The position numbers and the translations under genes are program-made. A stretch of DNA of 64,000 nucleotides from an uncultured Eubacteriales bacterium. Its GTDB lineage: Bacteria > Bacillota > Clostridia > Christensenellales > DTU072. This document shows, one piece after another, positions 1 through 9,444 of the stretch. The notes beneath the pieces were generated by a model that saw only the letters and a list, made by a program, of their open reading frames with translations, was not told the origin of the DNA and made no database searches. The DNA is taken from NCBI GenBank assembly GCA_949292905.1, contig CASFAV010000004.1:124001-188000 (forward strand), read 5' to 3'. The first letter of the stretch is position 1, and every line of letters starts with the position of its first letter.

Positions 1-36
1 CTGACCGCTTCTCGCCCAATCGATTTTCGAGCTCAT
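1..36 (-). CDS. addA: First 12 codons of probable addA (cut by window edge)
   Basis: An ATG on the minus strand at 36-34 overlaps the addB stop codon (TGA at 35-33) in an ATGA arrangement, and the frame stays open to the window edge, encoding MSSKIDWARSGQ. In many Bacillota addB is followed directly by addA, whose product is the helicase-nuclease partner of AddB and often begins with a short segment before a Trp/Gln-containing Q-motif. The overlap implies translational coupling of the two subunits. Only 12 residues are visible, so the identity rests on gene order rather than homology. Confidence 0.55.
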   Translation of the reverse strand, partial: MSSKIDWARSGQ

Positions 37-3000
37 TCCCCCTCCCTCCCGTACGGCAAAACGCCTTTGACGAATTCTCTCTCCGCGCCTTCGGGCGCGC
101 CTCCGCATACGCCGAGGAAGGAACAATACTTGCACGCCGCGCCCAACGGCCTCTTCTCGGCGTATCCCGCGTCTATCTCCTCGAGACAGCCGCCTATAAG
201 CTTTTGCACGTAGTCGAGCGTTTCCGCGAATTGCTCCGCGCTCAGTCCCCCTTTCACGACGAGTTCGCCGTTCTTCTCCCTCTTGAGAGAGACCGGCACC
301 ACGTCCGATCGCGCGTTATCGCTGCCGCTTTCCGCGAGCCTTCCGTCGAAAGCTATCGCCACTTCGGGCTCCGCAAGCACCGTACCTTTGTACGAGTAAT
401 CCGCGCCTTTTGCGGTGAAGCCGCTGCCTATATTGGCGTAAAAAGCGCCCGCGGGCTTTACGCCGAGATTTTTACTTACCGCGGAAAGATATACGTAAAG
501 CTGTATCTTTTTGCCGAAATACACGTTGTCCAGCGAACCGCTTTCCTTGCCCGTCTTGTAATCCACCACGGAAACGTATCCGTTATATAGATCCACGCGG
601 TCTATCTTGCCGCGCAAGTGGACTTCGCCGAACGAAGTCGCCACCGTGAGCGGCGGCGCTCCGCGCATACCGAAATCCATCTCTACGTAAGCGGGATCGA
701 ATTTGCCGCTGAGAACGTTTTCGGTAAGTTTCTTCGCGGCGGTGAGACATTCCTCTTTGAGCCGTTCGAGCAAATGCGCGGAAGACGCGTTAGCCCTGAA
801 AACGTCCACCTGCGGATCGTCGAAAACCTTGTCCGCGGCTTTACGGGCTTCCGCTTCCAGCTCTTCGGCGTCCGATACCCTCAACTTACCGCGCACGGCG
901 CGGAAATATTCCTCCATCACGGCGTGCACGATGATACCTATATCCAGTCCCGCGAGCTTGCCGTCGTCGCGCTTTTTGAGTCTGAGACCGTATTGCAGGA
1001 AATGCGCGTAAGGACATCGGAAATAGCTCTCGAGCTGACTAACTCCGGTACCGAGCCCGTAACGGTCGGTCGTGAACGAACCGGTAAGCGGCACGCGCGG
1101 CGTGACGTGAACGTGGCTGACGTTAATTTCGTAGCGCTCCGCAGGAGTGAGAGAATTGTAAAGTCTTCTCCTCATCCCGTCCGCGCGCACGCCCTCTTCG
1201 CCTTTCGGAAGCGGAGCGGAGCACGCCATCAGGAATTCGAAAACGGCGTTGGCGGGGCTGACCGCCACGTCTTCGAGCTCCGCCATGTCCCGCGCGCCGT
1301 CCACCGTAAATCTTTTCTCCAGCGAAACCGTTTTCGCGCCTATGACCGCCTGCGCCTCCGTGATGAGCGAGGACGGTCGGTTGACGGAGCCGTCGGGCTC
1401 CGTATGCGGATAACCGACGTAAAGCCTGCCCGTTTTCGTGACCAGATCGAGGATAGCGAATTGCTCCTCCCTCATTCTGTCCGCGGGCGCGGGATATAAG
1501 CGTATCCCGGCGTCCTCCATTCTAACGAGGTCGAGCTCGGACATTATGGCTTTATATGAACCTGCGGCGGGAAGAGCGCCCGCGGTGGCTCCTATAACGA
1601 ATATCGCGCGCGGTCTGTAAACGAAGCTTTCGCGCAGTTTACCGACGTAAACGCTGTCGATGAAACGGGGTATGAGAGCTATTTCTTCGTTCGCCGCGGA
1701 AGCGGAAAGCATCTCCTCGAAACCGGCGAGAGTTTCTTCCTCGTCGCCTATCAGCTCTGAATATTCCGGCAAGATCCCTTTTCTTAATTTCTCCGCGGCG
1801 GCAAGGTTGCTTTTCCGTAGATTTTCGTCCGCGCCGTCGAGAGCCGAATTCAGCAACGCGTCGAAATCGTCGCCCGCGATAAGCTCCGACGCGGCTTCGG
1901 CATAAACTCCGACGGCGGCGCGGTTCAGGCTGAATTTATCCGCCGTGACCGCCAGTTTCGAACGTATCGCTTCGAACCGCTCGCCCTCTCCTTTCAACGG
2001 CTCCGCAAAACCCGCGAAATTCAGGTTATGCGCCAAAGCGTAATTCTCGAAAAGGAAAACTTCTTCTTCGTCCGCGCCGAAAAGCGGATTCTTCAGAAGG
2101 GCGAACACCTTGTCGCGCCTTAATCCGAAACGCGCGACTTCTATGCACGAAATCAGGTATTTGTACGCCAACGAGCCGCTCATCGGGTACCGAATGTCGA
2201 TAAAATGCGGTATTCCGTAGCGCATGAGCACTTCTTTGAGTTCGAGCTTATGCTCGGGGTGGCAGTCGATTATCGCGATATCCTTATAGCGGTAACCTTC
2301 GCGGCGCGTGAGCCTCACGATCTCGTGAGCCACCGCGTTGAATTCCTCGAAGATATTGTCCTCTTTGAAAAGCGTGACGGCGCCGTCGTTTTCCTTAAGC
2401 CCCTCCGTTCCCGCGAAAAGGCCACGGTTGAGGGCGGCGAAAGGTTCGGGCACGCTTTCGGCTGCGTCGCGCGCTTCGTCGAACGGCGCGCCGCCGCGCG
2501 CCGCCGAGGCGAGCAATCTGTCTATGTTCTCCGTGGGATAAAGATCGCGGTTGTATCCGTTGTTGGTATACACCGCGCCCACGGTGAGCGAGCGCGCGTA
2601 ACGCGCGAGCGCCGACAATATCTCGATTTGCTTCCCCGAGAAGGTATCGAATCCGAGTACGTACACGTCGGAAGCGGCTATTTTAGCCGACGACGGAAGA
2701 GACTTTATAAACGCTTCCAGTCTCGTGGTGCTGTCGTATTTGCCTAAAGAAAGTTCCTTGAGATATTCCGAATACAACAGCGCTATGTCGATATTTTTCG
2801 TTTTGGTGGCGCCCGTGAGTTCGGGTATCGCGGCACGCAAAGCTTCCACGCTCACGCCGTTGTTGCGCAGAGCGGCTATGACCGCGAACATCTCGCGCGC
2901 AAAGCCCGCGAGCCGGGCAACGGTCTTATAATGCTTCAGTTCGTCCGCGTTCCTGTTGATGACTTTTTTGAGAATAAGAACGGCGCCCTCTTTACTGAGA

Positions 3001-3233
3001 CACCCCCTGCCGTCCCTGAGCTCTTTCGCCGCAAGGCGTGAGAAGGAGACGACTTCCACGTTGAGAGCGCCTTTCATGCCGGTAAGCTCGGGGATGAGTT
3101 TCTCTACCGACAGCGTATAGCTGTCGGGCACGATGACTATATGTCTCGTCCCGGGCGCGTTGCGTTTCGCAAGCTCTCCTATAACGGCTTCCGCGGCGGC
3201 GTTTATCGTATTTGCTTTAAGTAACAGCGGCAT
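33..3233 (-). CDS. addB: AddB, ATP-dependent helicase/nuclease subunit B
   Basis: AddB is a subunit of the AddAB helicase-nuclease, which processes double-strand DNA ends for RecA-mediated repair. The 1,066-residue protein is near the usual AddB size (about 1,150). The C-terminal PD-(D/E)XK nuclease domain is clear: a KIDRVD strand, then VVDYKTGK with D891 and K893 as catalytic residues. The four Fe-S cluster cysteines are present: C740 in FRCPYAHF and the C-terminal group C1034-x2-C1037-x5-C1043. The N-terminus (PLLLKANTIN) is the degenerate helicase domain; the usual AddB Walker A (GRAGSGKT-like) is not obvious, so ATP binding here may be lost. The start is preceded by GGGG five bases upstream. 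The gene has its own promoter just after spoIIE and overlaps the probable addA start by four bases. Confidence 0.9.
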   Translation of the reverse strand: MPLLLKANTINAAAEAVIGELAKRNAPGTRHIVIVPDSYTLSVEKLIPELTGMKGALNVEVVSFSRLAAKELRDGRGCLSKEGAVLILKKVINRNADELKHYKTVARLAGFAREMFAVIAALRNNGVSVEALRAAIPELTGATKTKNIDIALLYSEYLKELSLGKYDSTTRLEAFIKSLPSSAKIAASDVYVLGFDTFSGKQIEILSALARYARSLTVGAVYTNNGYNRDLYPTENIDRLLASAARGGAPFDEARDAAESVPEPFAALNRGLFAGTEGLKENDGAVTLFKEDNIFEEFNAVAHEIVRLTRREGYRYKDIAIIDCHPEHKLELKEVLMRYGIPHFIDIRYPMSGSLAYKYLISCIEVARFGLRRDKVFALLKNPLFGADEEEVFLFENYALAHNLNFAGFAEPLKGEGERFEAIRSKLAVTADKFSLNRAAVGVYAEAASELIAGDDFDALLNSALDGADENLRKSNLAAAEKLRKGILPEYSELIGDEEETLAGFEEMLSASAANEEIALIPRFIDSVYVGKLRESFVYRPRAIFVIGATAGALPAAGSYKAIMSELDLVRMEDAGIRLYPAPADRMREEQFAILDLVTKTGRLYVGYPHTEPDGSVNRPSSLITEAQAVIGAKTVSLEKRFTVDGARDMAELEDVAVSPANAVFEFLMACSAPLPKGEEGVRADGMRRRLYNSLTPAERYEINVSHVHVTPRVPLTGSFTTDRYGLGTGVSQLESYFRCPYAHFLQYGLRLKKRDDGKLAGLDIGIIVHAVMEEYFRAVRGKLRVSDAEELEAEARKAADKVFDDPQVDVFRANASSAHLLERLKEECLTAAKKLTENVLSGKFDPAYVEMDFGMRGAPPLTVATSFGEVHLRGKIDRVDLYNGYVSVVDYKTGKESGSLDNVYFGKKIQLYVYLSAVSKNLGVKPAGAFYANIGSGFTAKGADYSYKGTVLAEPEVAIAFDGRLAESGSDNARSDVVPVSLKREKNGELVVKGGLSAEQFAETLDYVQKLIGGCLEEIDAGYAEKRPLGAACKYCSFLGVCGGAPEGAEREFVKGVLPYGREGE

Positions 3234-3301
3234 GGCATCCCCGTAAATTATACCTTCGTCTTTCGTAAACGCGCGTAACGCCCGCGCGTGTGTACCTAAT
3301 T

Positions 3302-3330
3302 ATTGTACTACGCGCAAGGTCCGCCGTCAA
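3302..3330 (-). promoter_or_regulatory. Sigma-A promoter for addB-addA
   Basis: The minus strand reads TTGACG (-35, 3330-3325), a 17-bp spacer, then TACAAT (-10, 3307-3302), about 70 bases before the addB start. It lies in the 108-bp spoIIE-addB gap, so addB need not depend on sporulation-linked transcription. Confidence 0.75.
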
Positions 3331-3341
3331 GGTCGCTCGCG

Positions 3342-5579
3342 TCAGAATATCCGCGCCGCTATCACCGAGCCGTCGTCGCGCTCGGCGTTCTCCCCCTGCA
3401 ATCTCGTGAAATCCCTGATCACCGCTTCCGCCACGTCGTCGGGATTGACGGTATCGAGCCCCGACAAAAGCTCCGTGAGTCCCTCTCTGCCTATCGCGTC
3501 GACAACTCCGTCGGTGACCATCACGAGGAATTCGCCGGGCATGAGCCGCGTCGAATAGGTCACCGGTTCCGCGCCGAGGACTATTCCCAACGGTAACGAG
3601 CCGCATTCCACGACTTCGACTTCCCCTTTGCGCACGATGAAGCTTTCTCTCGCGCCCTGTTTGATTATGTCGACTTCGCCCGTGAACGTGTCTATGACCG
3701 CGATGTCCACGGCGTTGAATTCCTCTTTGCCGCGCAACGCAAGCAGTCCGCCAACGCTTCTCAGAACGGTCTTATGCTCGAAACCGGCTTTATAGAAGCT
3801 TTCTATAAGACTTACCGCGTAACGCGAATTCCTCGCGGCGGGAGCGTCGTGCCCCATTCCGTCGGAAAGCACTATCATGACTTTCCCGCGCGACAGCCTG
3901 ACGACGTTTTCCTTGTCCCCGCAGCCGTCTCCGCCTGCGGCGACAACGCGGTCGCCGTAAGCCACTCTGTATCGCGGCATCGGCTCGTAAGTGAGGTTCA
4001 CCAAGCCGTTCACCGTGGGCGTTTTGTCTGCAAGGCACATGCGCCTTTCCATTACGGCGTTGACCGTTTCCGCAAGCGCCGCGCGCTCCGCGTCCTCCTC
4101 TTTGACGCTCATGCTCAATTCGTCGTCGCCGTATATGTAAACGTCGCGCGCGCTTATTAGCCTGCGGTTGAGCTCCTCTCTGAGCCGCCTCTCCTTCGGG
4201 TGGTCGTAGACGAGCGGCTCGCCTACTTCGGCGGCGAGCGAGGAGAGGATCTCGGCGAGAGAACTCAACTGATCGCGCAAAAGCCCTCTGCTTTCGTCGG
4301 CGCCCGCGCGCAACTCCGCGGCATGCTTTTCGCGCGAGAGTATCTCGTTGGTCACGGCTATCACGCCGTGCAGCTTCCTGCATCGGGAGCTTAAAAAGGG
4401 CGAGGCGTCGAGAATGCTCGCTTTGCCGGAATACACGGCGCTCGCCGTGAGCTCGCCTATAACGCTCTCGGTAGAGTTTCCGCCCAGCGCGGTACGACAT
4501 TCTTTCGCGTTAAGGCAATCCGTACAACATCTTTCGGATACCTCTTTCGCTATTTCCGAAGCATTGGGCAGACTGTCCGAACGCGAATCGTCGCCCAGTA
4601 TGCCGCTCATCTCGCCCAAGCCTTCGCTCAGTCGCGCAAGCTTTATCTTCAGCGCGCTGCGGTTGCGGTTGATAACTGTGCGCGTAACTGAATATGCGCC
4701 GTCGGTGGTAGCGAGCGAATTCACGTAAGCTTTGAATTTTTTGGGAGTGGCTATGGCGAATACCGTAGCCGCGGCGGGCATGACGAGGGAGAGATAATGC
4801 GCTTCCGTAACTCCCGCAAACATCATTACCGCGCTTAAAGCGATACCCGCGACTCCGCCGAAATAAGCGTGCTCCGCAGGGAACAACGAGGTGGTCAGCG
4901 CGTACAGCGCGGTATAGACTGCGGCTTCCGCTCCGCCGCTCACGGCTGCGCCGGCGGCGAGCGCGGCGCCCGTAAAAAGCACTGCTCCCCTGCCTGCCGA
5001 AGCCGCGACGAACAGCGCGTAAACGGTCACTACGTAATAAAACCCGAATTCGCCTATCCTCGCGTAACCCATACCGAGTCCCGTTATTGCCGCGCAAGCG
5101 GCGAGCGACGCGACTTCGCCGCGCGTGAGCGGGAAACGGAAACGCTTGACCATAACGAGATAGCCTGCCGAAACGAACACGAAAAACATCGCGAGAGTGG
5201 CGAGTATACCCGCTACGGTGGCGACGGCTTCTTGCGGGGTATGCGTTTCGAGGAAGGCCCGCGGAAGAGTGGCGAGCGCGCAAGCCGCCGCCATGAACGA
5301 CAGCCGCATTTTTACGCGCGCCTTATACAACACGAAAAGCAATATGAGCGCGAGCGCAACGGGGCATGCGGAAATGATAAGCGAAGCGAGCGTGGGCGAA
5401 ACTATCGCCGACGATATAAGGAATATCGGAGAGAGTATCAATACGTTACGGCGGTTATAAATGGCGGCAAAGTAAAAAGCGAGAGCGAACGCTCTCGCTC
5501 CCAGTCGGGCTTCCGCATAGTGCAGAAAGGTCAGTATCGCCAAAAAAACCGCGTATTCCAATATTTGCGCGCGTTTCAT
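3342..5579 (-). CDS. spoIIE: SpoIIE, stage II sporulation serine phosphatase
   Basis: SpoIIE dephosphorylates the anti-anti-sigma factor SpoIIAA to activate sigma-F in the forespore, and also acts at the polar septum. This protein (745 residues; B. subtilis 827) has the family plan. The first ~290 residues are strongly hydrophobic with about 8-10 membrane segments. A central linker carries a Cys cluster (CCTDCLNAKEC). The C-terminal PP2C-type phosphatase has GDGCGDKEN, LSDGMGHD, GSLPLGIV and VTDGVVDAIG, supplying the metal-binding aspartates. I chose the ATG at 5579 because it opens directly onto the first membrane segment. No SD sequence is evident before it, and a -10-like TAATAT ends six bases upstream. 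It is direct evidence that the organism has sporulation machinery. Confidence 0.92.
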   Translation of the reverse strand: MKRAQILEYAVFLAILTFLHYAEARLGARAFALAFYFAAIYNRRNVLILSPIFLISSAIVSPTLASLIISACPVALALILLFVLYKARVKMRLSFMAAACALATLPRAFLETHTPQEAVATVAGILATLAMFFVFVSAGYLVMVKRFRFPLTRGEVASLAACAAITGLGMGYARIGEFGFYYVVTVYALFVAASAGRGAVLFTGAALAAGAAVSGGAEAAVYTALYALTTSLFPAEHAYFGGVAGIALSAVMMFAGVTEAHYLSLVMPAAATVFAIATPKKFKAYVNSLATTDGAYSVTRTVINRNRSALKIKLARLSEGLGEMSGILGDDSRSDSLPNASEIAKEVSERCCTDCLNAKECRTALGGNSTESVIGELTASAVYSGKASILDASPFLSSRCRKLHGVIAVTNEILSREKHAAELRAGADESRGLLRDQLSSLAEILSSLAAEVGEPLVYDHPKERRLREELNRRLISARDVYIYGDDELSMSVKEEDAERAALAETVNAVMERRMCLADKTPTVNGLVNLTYEPMPRYRVAYGDRVVAAGGDGCGDKENVVRLSRGKVMIVLSDGMGHDAPAARNSRYAVSLIESFYKAGFEHKTVLRSVGGLLALRGKEEFNAVDIAVIDTFTGEVDIIKQGARESFIVRKGEVEVVECGSLPLGIVLGAEPVTYSTRLMPGEFLVMVTDGVVDAIGREGLTELLSGLDTVNPDDVAEAVIRDFTRLQGENAERDDGSVIAARIF

Positions 5580-5585
5580 AGCGCA

Positions 5586-5630
5586 ATATTAACGCTTTAC
5601 GTGAGGGAAATATCGCTGATATTTGACGAA
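5586..5630 (-). promoter_or_regulatory. Possible spoIIE control region (-10-like element and 0A-box-like site)
   Basis: On the minus strand TTCGTCAAAT at 5630-5621 matches the Spo0A box consensus (TGTCRAA) in all but one position. TAATAT at 5591-5586 could be a -10. No sigma-A -35 lies 16-18 bp upstream of it, as expected for an activator-dependent promoter. The gap between box and -10 (about 29 bp) is longer than typical, so this remains tentative. Confidence 0.3.
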
Positions 5631-5659
5631 AAAAAGTAACTTTTGAAATATCTGTTCCG

Positions 5660-6241
5660 TCAAGCCGCAGGTAAAAGGGCGTAAGGGCGTTTGATGAGGC
5701 TTATATCCCCTATCCCGTCGTCCTGAACGTATCTTAAAATGACTCTGCCGACTATGTCGTCTACGTTACAGAGAAGTCCCGAACGCGAGTCTTCGGAGTT
5801 CAGACGGTTGTCGCCGCAGAAATAGAATTGTCCTTCCGGCACGGTAATGCGCGCCGAAGCGTCGGCGGCGCGCGCGGAGGGGATACCCTCTCCGAGGTAA
5901 GGCTCGTCTATCGCCTCGCCGTTGACGAAGATGCGGTATACGCCGTCGTTATCCGCTTTGATCTCCACGGAGTCGCCGCCGAGAGCGATTATACGTTTGA
6001 CGTAATATCTTTCCTTGCCGTCGGGATCGAGCTTATGGGTATTGAATATGACTACGTCGCCGCGCTCATACTTGCCCTGTTTGTATAATATGACGGTATC
6101 GCCGTCGTGGATCGTGGGCTCCATCGAAGGCCCTTCTATCGGCACGGTGGTGAAAAGCCAGTTGGCAAGAAAATACGCCACCAACACGCAGACGAGTATC
6201 AATGCTATATAGAAAACGAGTTTGGCGAATTTCGATCTCAT
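5660..6241 (-). CDS. lepB: Signal peptidase I
   Basis: Type I signal peptidase, cleaving signal peptides of secreted proteins at the outer membrane face. The 193-residue protein has one N-terminal membrane anchor (about residues 8-30), the catalytic Ser39 in GPSMEPT, the general base Lys82 in YYVKRI, and the box E motif GDNRLNSEDSR. This is the short Gram-positive form. The start is three bases after the stop of the upstream gene with no SD in between, suggesting translation by reinitiation. It is the last gene of the operon that starts with the dockerin protease. An SPase I at the end of an operon of secreted proteins may serve that cargo, but it could equally be the general enzyme. Confidence 0.93.
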   Translation of the reverse strand: MRSKFAKLVFYIALILVCVLVAYFLANWLFTTVPIEGPSMEPTIHDGDTVILYKQGKYERGDVVIFNTHKLDPDGKERYYVKRIIALGGDSVEIKADNDGVYRIFVNGEAIDEPYLGEGIPSARAADASARITVPEGQFYFCGDNRLNSEDSRSGLLCNVDDIVGRVILRYVQDDGIGDISLIKRPYALLPAA

Positions 6242-6244
6242 AAG

Positions 6245-7927
6245 CTAAATAAACAATATGTTGCCGACGACGAGATTATCACCGCGAATGACGAGCACCC
6301 TCACGTCCGACCAGGACGAAGGCGACTTCAGGCTCGAAGGATCTTTGAAATCCATGAGGTTGAACTGGCTCGCCACGAAAAGTCCTTTCGTGGCGTTGAC
6401 CCTTACGCGGGCGGCATATTCGGTGGCGCCCTCCGCGGAAATGCCGATCAGCGAGACCGTGACCTCGCAACCGGTATCGGAAGCGAACTCCAATTTGAGT
6501 ATACGGGAATTGTCTGCGTCGTCGCCCGCCTGGAAATGATATGTCCTCAGTCCGCCGTACTCGCTGGTAAGTCCGCGCATACCCTTCGAAGTGACGACCT
6601 CTCTGAGTCCGTTGCGCATGAGCACCGCGCCGTCGTAGTCCTCGACGAAGCCGCTCTCCTCGTCGCCCGCCTGATAGACGACCACTATCCTGCCGGTGGC
6701 TTTGGCTTCGGAGGGCTTGACGTTGAGTCCCTTGAGCTCGGCGTATGCGACTATCGAAGAAAGCGTAAATCCGTTCTCGTACTCCACAGAGGCGAACGCG
6801 AAAAGAGGTTCTTTCTCGTCGTAAGACTCCGCCGAAGCGAGGTATTCGTTGTAAGAGACCGTCAGACAATCGGCTTCTTTCCAGTCGCGGACCTCGTGGT
6901 TGTAATCCTTGCAGGCGTAGAAAACGCGCACGTTCTTTATCATCGACGCAGTATCGCAGTCGACGTCGAAATACGGTCTGCCGTCCTCGTTGACCCTGAC
7001 GTCAATGTCGGGGATATCCGGCAGCTCCGCCGTGGTGTCCGAGACCGCCGCATGCAACCAGATAAGTAGACTTTCGTACGCTTCGGGCAAAAGGAAATCG
7101 CCCGCGCGCGGGCTGATGACTATATGTACGGAATCCGCGGTAAGCAAAGCCTTCAGGTTGGACAGTCTGTCGATGTCGCTGCGGCGGGCGTTGCTTCCGA
7201 GCGCGATAAAAGTGGGTACTTTGACGTATTTCGCGTAAGCTACGGACGCAACCCCCGTAAGCCAGCACATGCGCTCCTCGTCCATCACGATTTCTTCGGA
7301 GTCGCCGCCGTACCTGTTGCGGCGTATGTACTCGCGGTAACCCGCTCCGTTCAGACACGCGACCGCGTCGCATTCGCAGCCGCTGCCCGCAACCTGTATC
7401 TCCACTTCCACCGCATCGCCCATGCCCATGAGCACGAGCTTGCCGTCGCTTACGTTGCGCTTGATAAACGTAACGGCGCGCTTCACGATCAGAGAATACA
7501 GATACTGACAGGTTTCTTTAGCGGTAGGCAGAACTTTGCGGATATGATCGCCCGCTCTCGCGAACTCGCCGTAAGAAAGGCTTTTGGGGAATTCCGTGAT
7601 CGTGTCCGGCGCTACGTGCGAGATATCCGGCACTACCACGATATATCCTTCCGCCGCGAGAGCCTCGAGAAATTCGCGTTCCGGCGGACGATGGTACTCC
7701 TGTACTATGAGTACGACGGGAGAAGCGTTATCCGCCTTCTCGCCGCGGAAAACTTCGGTCTGTACGCGGACTTTACCGTCTTCCGCGGTGAGCGCAGTAT
7801 AAACGTATACGCTCCTCGTTATTCCGGAAACGGTTTCCGCATTCCCCTTCTCCTCGGCTTCGAGAGCCTCGGCGTTGGGGTCGTAGCCCTGCCATATCGC
7901 GGCAGGCATCATGACCTTGTAATCCAT
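6245..7927 (-). CDS. Alpha/beta-hydrolase-like protein with C-terminal beta-sandwich, probably lacking a nucleophile
   Basis: The 560-residue protein has no recognisable signal peptide. Residues 60-300 look like an alpha/beta-hydrolase core: strand PVVLIVQEYHRPPE (70-83), strand YIVVVPDISH, an elbow LVLMGMGDA (164-172), strand FIALGSN and a late SVHIVISPRAGDF segment. At the elbow the usual G-x-S/C/D-x-G is replaced by G-M-G-D-A, so I see no serine nucleophile; it may be inactive or use another chemistry. Residues about 320-560 are strand-rich and end in a segment (SDVRVLVIRGDNLVVGNILFI) reminiscent of carbohydrate-binding beta-sandwiches. The gene lies 21 bases after the GH20 gene and three bases before signal peptidase, in the same operon, hinting at a carbohydrate-related role. 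The function is not established. Confidence 0.6.
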   Translation of the reverse strand: MDYKVMMPAAIWQGYDPNAEALEAEEKGNAETVSGITRSVYVYTALTAEDGKVRVQTEVFRGEKADNASPVVLIVQEYHRPPEREFLEALAAEGYIVVVPDISHVAPDTITEFPKSLSYGEFARAGDHIRKVLPTAKETCQYLYSLIVKRAVTFIKRNVSDGKLVLMGMGDAVEVEIQVAGSGCECDAVACLNGAGYREYIRRNRYGGDSEEIVMDEERMCWLTGVASVAYAKYVKVPTFIALGSNARRSDIDRLSNLKALLTADSVHIVISPRAGDFLLPEAYESLLIWLHAAVSDTTAELPDIPDIDVRVNEDGRPYFDVDCDTASMIKNVRVFYACKDYNHEVRDWKEADCLTVSYNEYLASAESYDEKEPLFAFASVEYENGFTLSSIVAYAELKGLNVKPSEAKATGRIVVVYQAGDEESGFVEDYDGAVLMRNGLREVVTSKGMRGLTSEYGGLRTYHFQAGDDADNSRILKLEFASDTGCEVTVSLIGISAEGATEYAARVRVNATKGLFVASQFNLMDFKDPSSLKSPSSWSDVRVLVIRGDNLVVGNILFI

Positions 7928-7948
7928 CGAACGCTCCGCTCCGGAATC

Positions 7949-9430
7949 TTAACTTTTTTTGCGTTCCAGAGCTTTCAGTCTTTTATTGTTAAGCCGCACT
8001 CTCGCGCCCGCTTCGCGTAAAGTCTTGTCGGAAGCGTTCATGCCGAATCTGACGACTTCGGCAAGCGCGCGCAAAGGCCACGGATCGACTTCACCTATTT
8101 TAGCACATTTTACACCCGGTTTGTCAATGAGATTGTATATATACTTGAGCCTTGTAAGGAAATCTTTGTAATCGTCATGCCACGGGCTCCAAGCTCTCTC
8201 CGCCACCGCGAAAAGGCGCGGATACGCCTGATAATCGATGCGCGCGGCGCTGTCCACGTATTCCGTCCACAACGGCGCTTCCACGCCGATAACGCCGCCT
8301 TTACAGCCTTCGTCGTACTTCTCGGGGTCGAAAGCGAAAGTCTTCCTGAGCGGAGTCATACCGTAAGGATAATCGAGATAATAGCTGAAAAACGGCGACA
8401 TTATCACCTTCCTGCCTGCGGCGAGCTCGCTTTTCAATTTCTGCTTGCTGTCGCCGCCTTCGCTCCAGTACTGCATCACTATGTCGGAAGCGGTATTGGC
8501 GCCCCTCATGCCGTCGTTCCAGTTTATCACGGTTTTGCCGCATTCCCTGCAGGCGTCGGCGACTTTGTCCATCAAGTACGCTTGCAGCTCGTCGTAATCC
8601 TTAAGCGAATTTTCGCGCATGACTCTGTTGCAGTCCTCGCATTCCATCCATTTAAGCCTGAGCGCTTCGTCGCCGCCGAGATGCACGTACCCGAACGGGA
8701 ATATCTCACATATCTCGCGTATCACGTCTTTGAGAAAATCGTAAGTGCTCTCCTTACCCGCGCAGAATACTTCCTGATGTATGCCGAAAGAATCCTTGAC
8801 GGCGATCTCCGCGCCGTCGCAGGAGAGCGCGGGATACGCCGCTATGGCAGCGGAAGCGTGCCCGGGGATATCGAATTCCGGAAGGACGTTGATGAAACGC
8901 TCGGCGGCATAATCCACGATTTCGCGCATTTCCGCTTTCGTATAGAAACCTTTGACCGGCTTGCCGTCGCCGCGAGTGGACGAGCGGTAAGAGCCTATGT
9001 CCGTAAGAAGCGGATATCGCTCCGATTGTATTCGCCAGCCCTGATCGTCGGTAAGATGCCAATGGAATACGTTGAGCTTGAACAGCGCCATCACGTCGAG
9101 ACGACGTTTGATCTCCTCGATAGAGAAGAAATGTCTTGCGCAGTCGAGCATGAATCCACGGTAGGCGTAACGCGGCGCGTCCTTGATCTCGACGTGCCCT
9201 AGATCGCCTGTAGCGAGAAGCTGACGCACGGTGACGAGGGCGTAGAAATATCCCGCGTCGTCCGAACAATATACGTTGAGCCCGTTCCCGTCCACGGTAA
9301 GCCTGTATCCTTCGGGCGGGATAAGTTCGTCGTAATGCCTTACGGCGTCGCTTTCTTTATAGCAGTAGGTCGAGGGCGAAAGTATCTTTGCGCTCAACGG
9401 TTTCGGGATCACCGCGACGATATCGTTCAT
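7949..9430 (-). CDS. GH20 beta-N-acetylhexosaminidase
   Basis: Family 20 glycosidase, which removes terminal GlcNAc or GalNAc from glycans by substrate-assisted catalysis. The 493-residue protein has the N-terminal GH20b-type beta domain (PEGYRLTVDGNGLNV) and the TIM barrel opening YRGFMLDCARHFF, then FHWHLTDDQGWRIQ, the PEFDIPGHASA strand, and the catalytic pair D254-E255 in HLGGDEA. Later barrel motifs include INWNDGM and VIGVEAPLWTEY. There is no signal peptide, so a cytoplasmic or non-classically exported enzyme is likely, acting on imported amino-sugar oligosaccharides. The start has a strong AAAGGAGG SD. It sits 14 bases downstream of the cohesin-like lipoprotein. Host mucin or chitin-derived glycans are plausible substrates but cannot be told apart from sequence. 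Confidence 0.9.
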   Translation of the reverse strand: MNDIVAVIPKPLSAKILSPSTYCYKESDAVRHYDELIPPEGYRLTVDGNGLNVYCSDDAGYFYALVTVRQLLATGDLGHVEIKDAPRYAYRGFMLDCARHFFSIEEIKRRLDVMALFKLNVFHWHLTDDQGWRIQSERYPLLTDIGSYRSSTRGDGKPVKGFYTKAEMREIVDYAAERFINVLPEFDIPGHASAAIAAYPALSCDGAEIAVKDSFGIHQEVFCAGKESTYDFLKDVIREICEIFPFGYVHLGGDEALRLKWMECEDCNRVMRENSLKDYDELQAYLMDKVADACRECGKTVINWNDGMRGANTASDIVMQYWSEGGDSKQKLKSELAAGRKVIMSPFFSYYLDYPYGMTPLRKTFAFDPEKYDEGCKGGVIGVEAPLWTEYVDSAARIDYQAYPRLFAVAERAWSPWHDDYKDFLTRLKYIYNLIDKPGVKCAKIGEVDPWPLRALAEVVRFGMNASDKTLREAGARVRLNNKRLKALERKKS

Positions 9431-9444
9431 TTTATATCCTCCTT

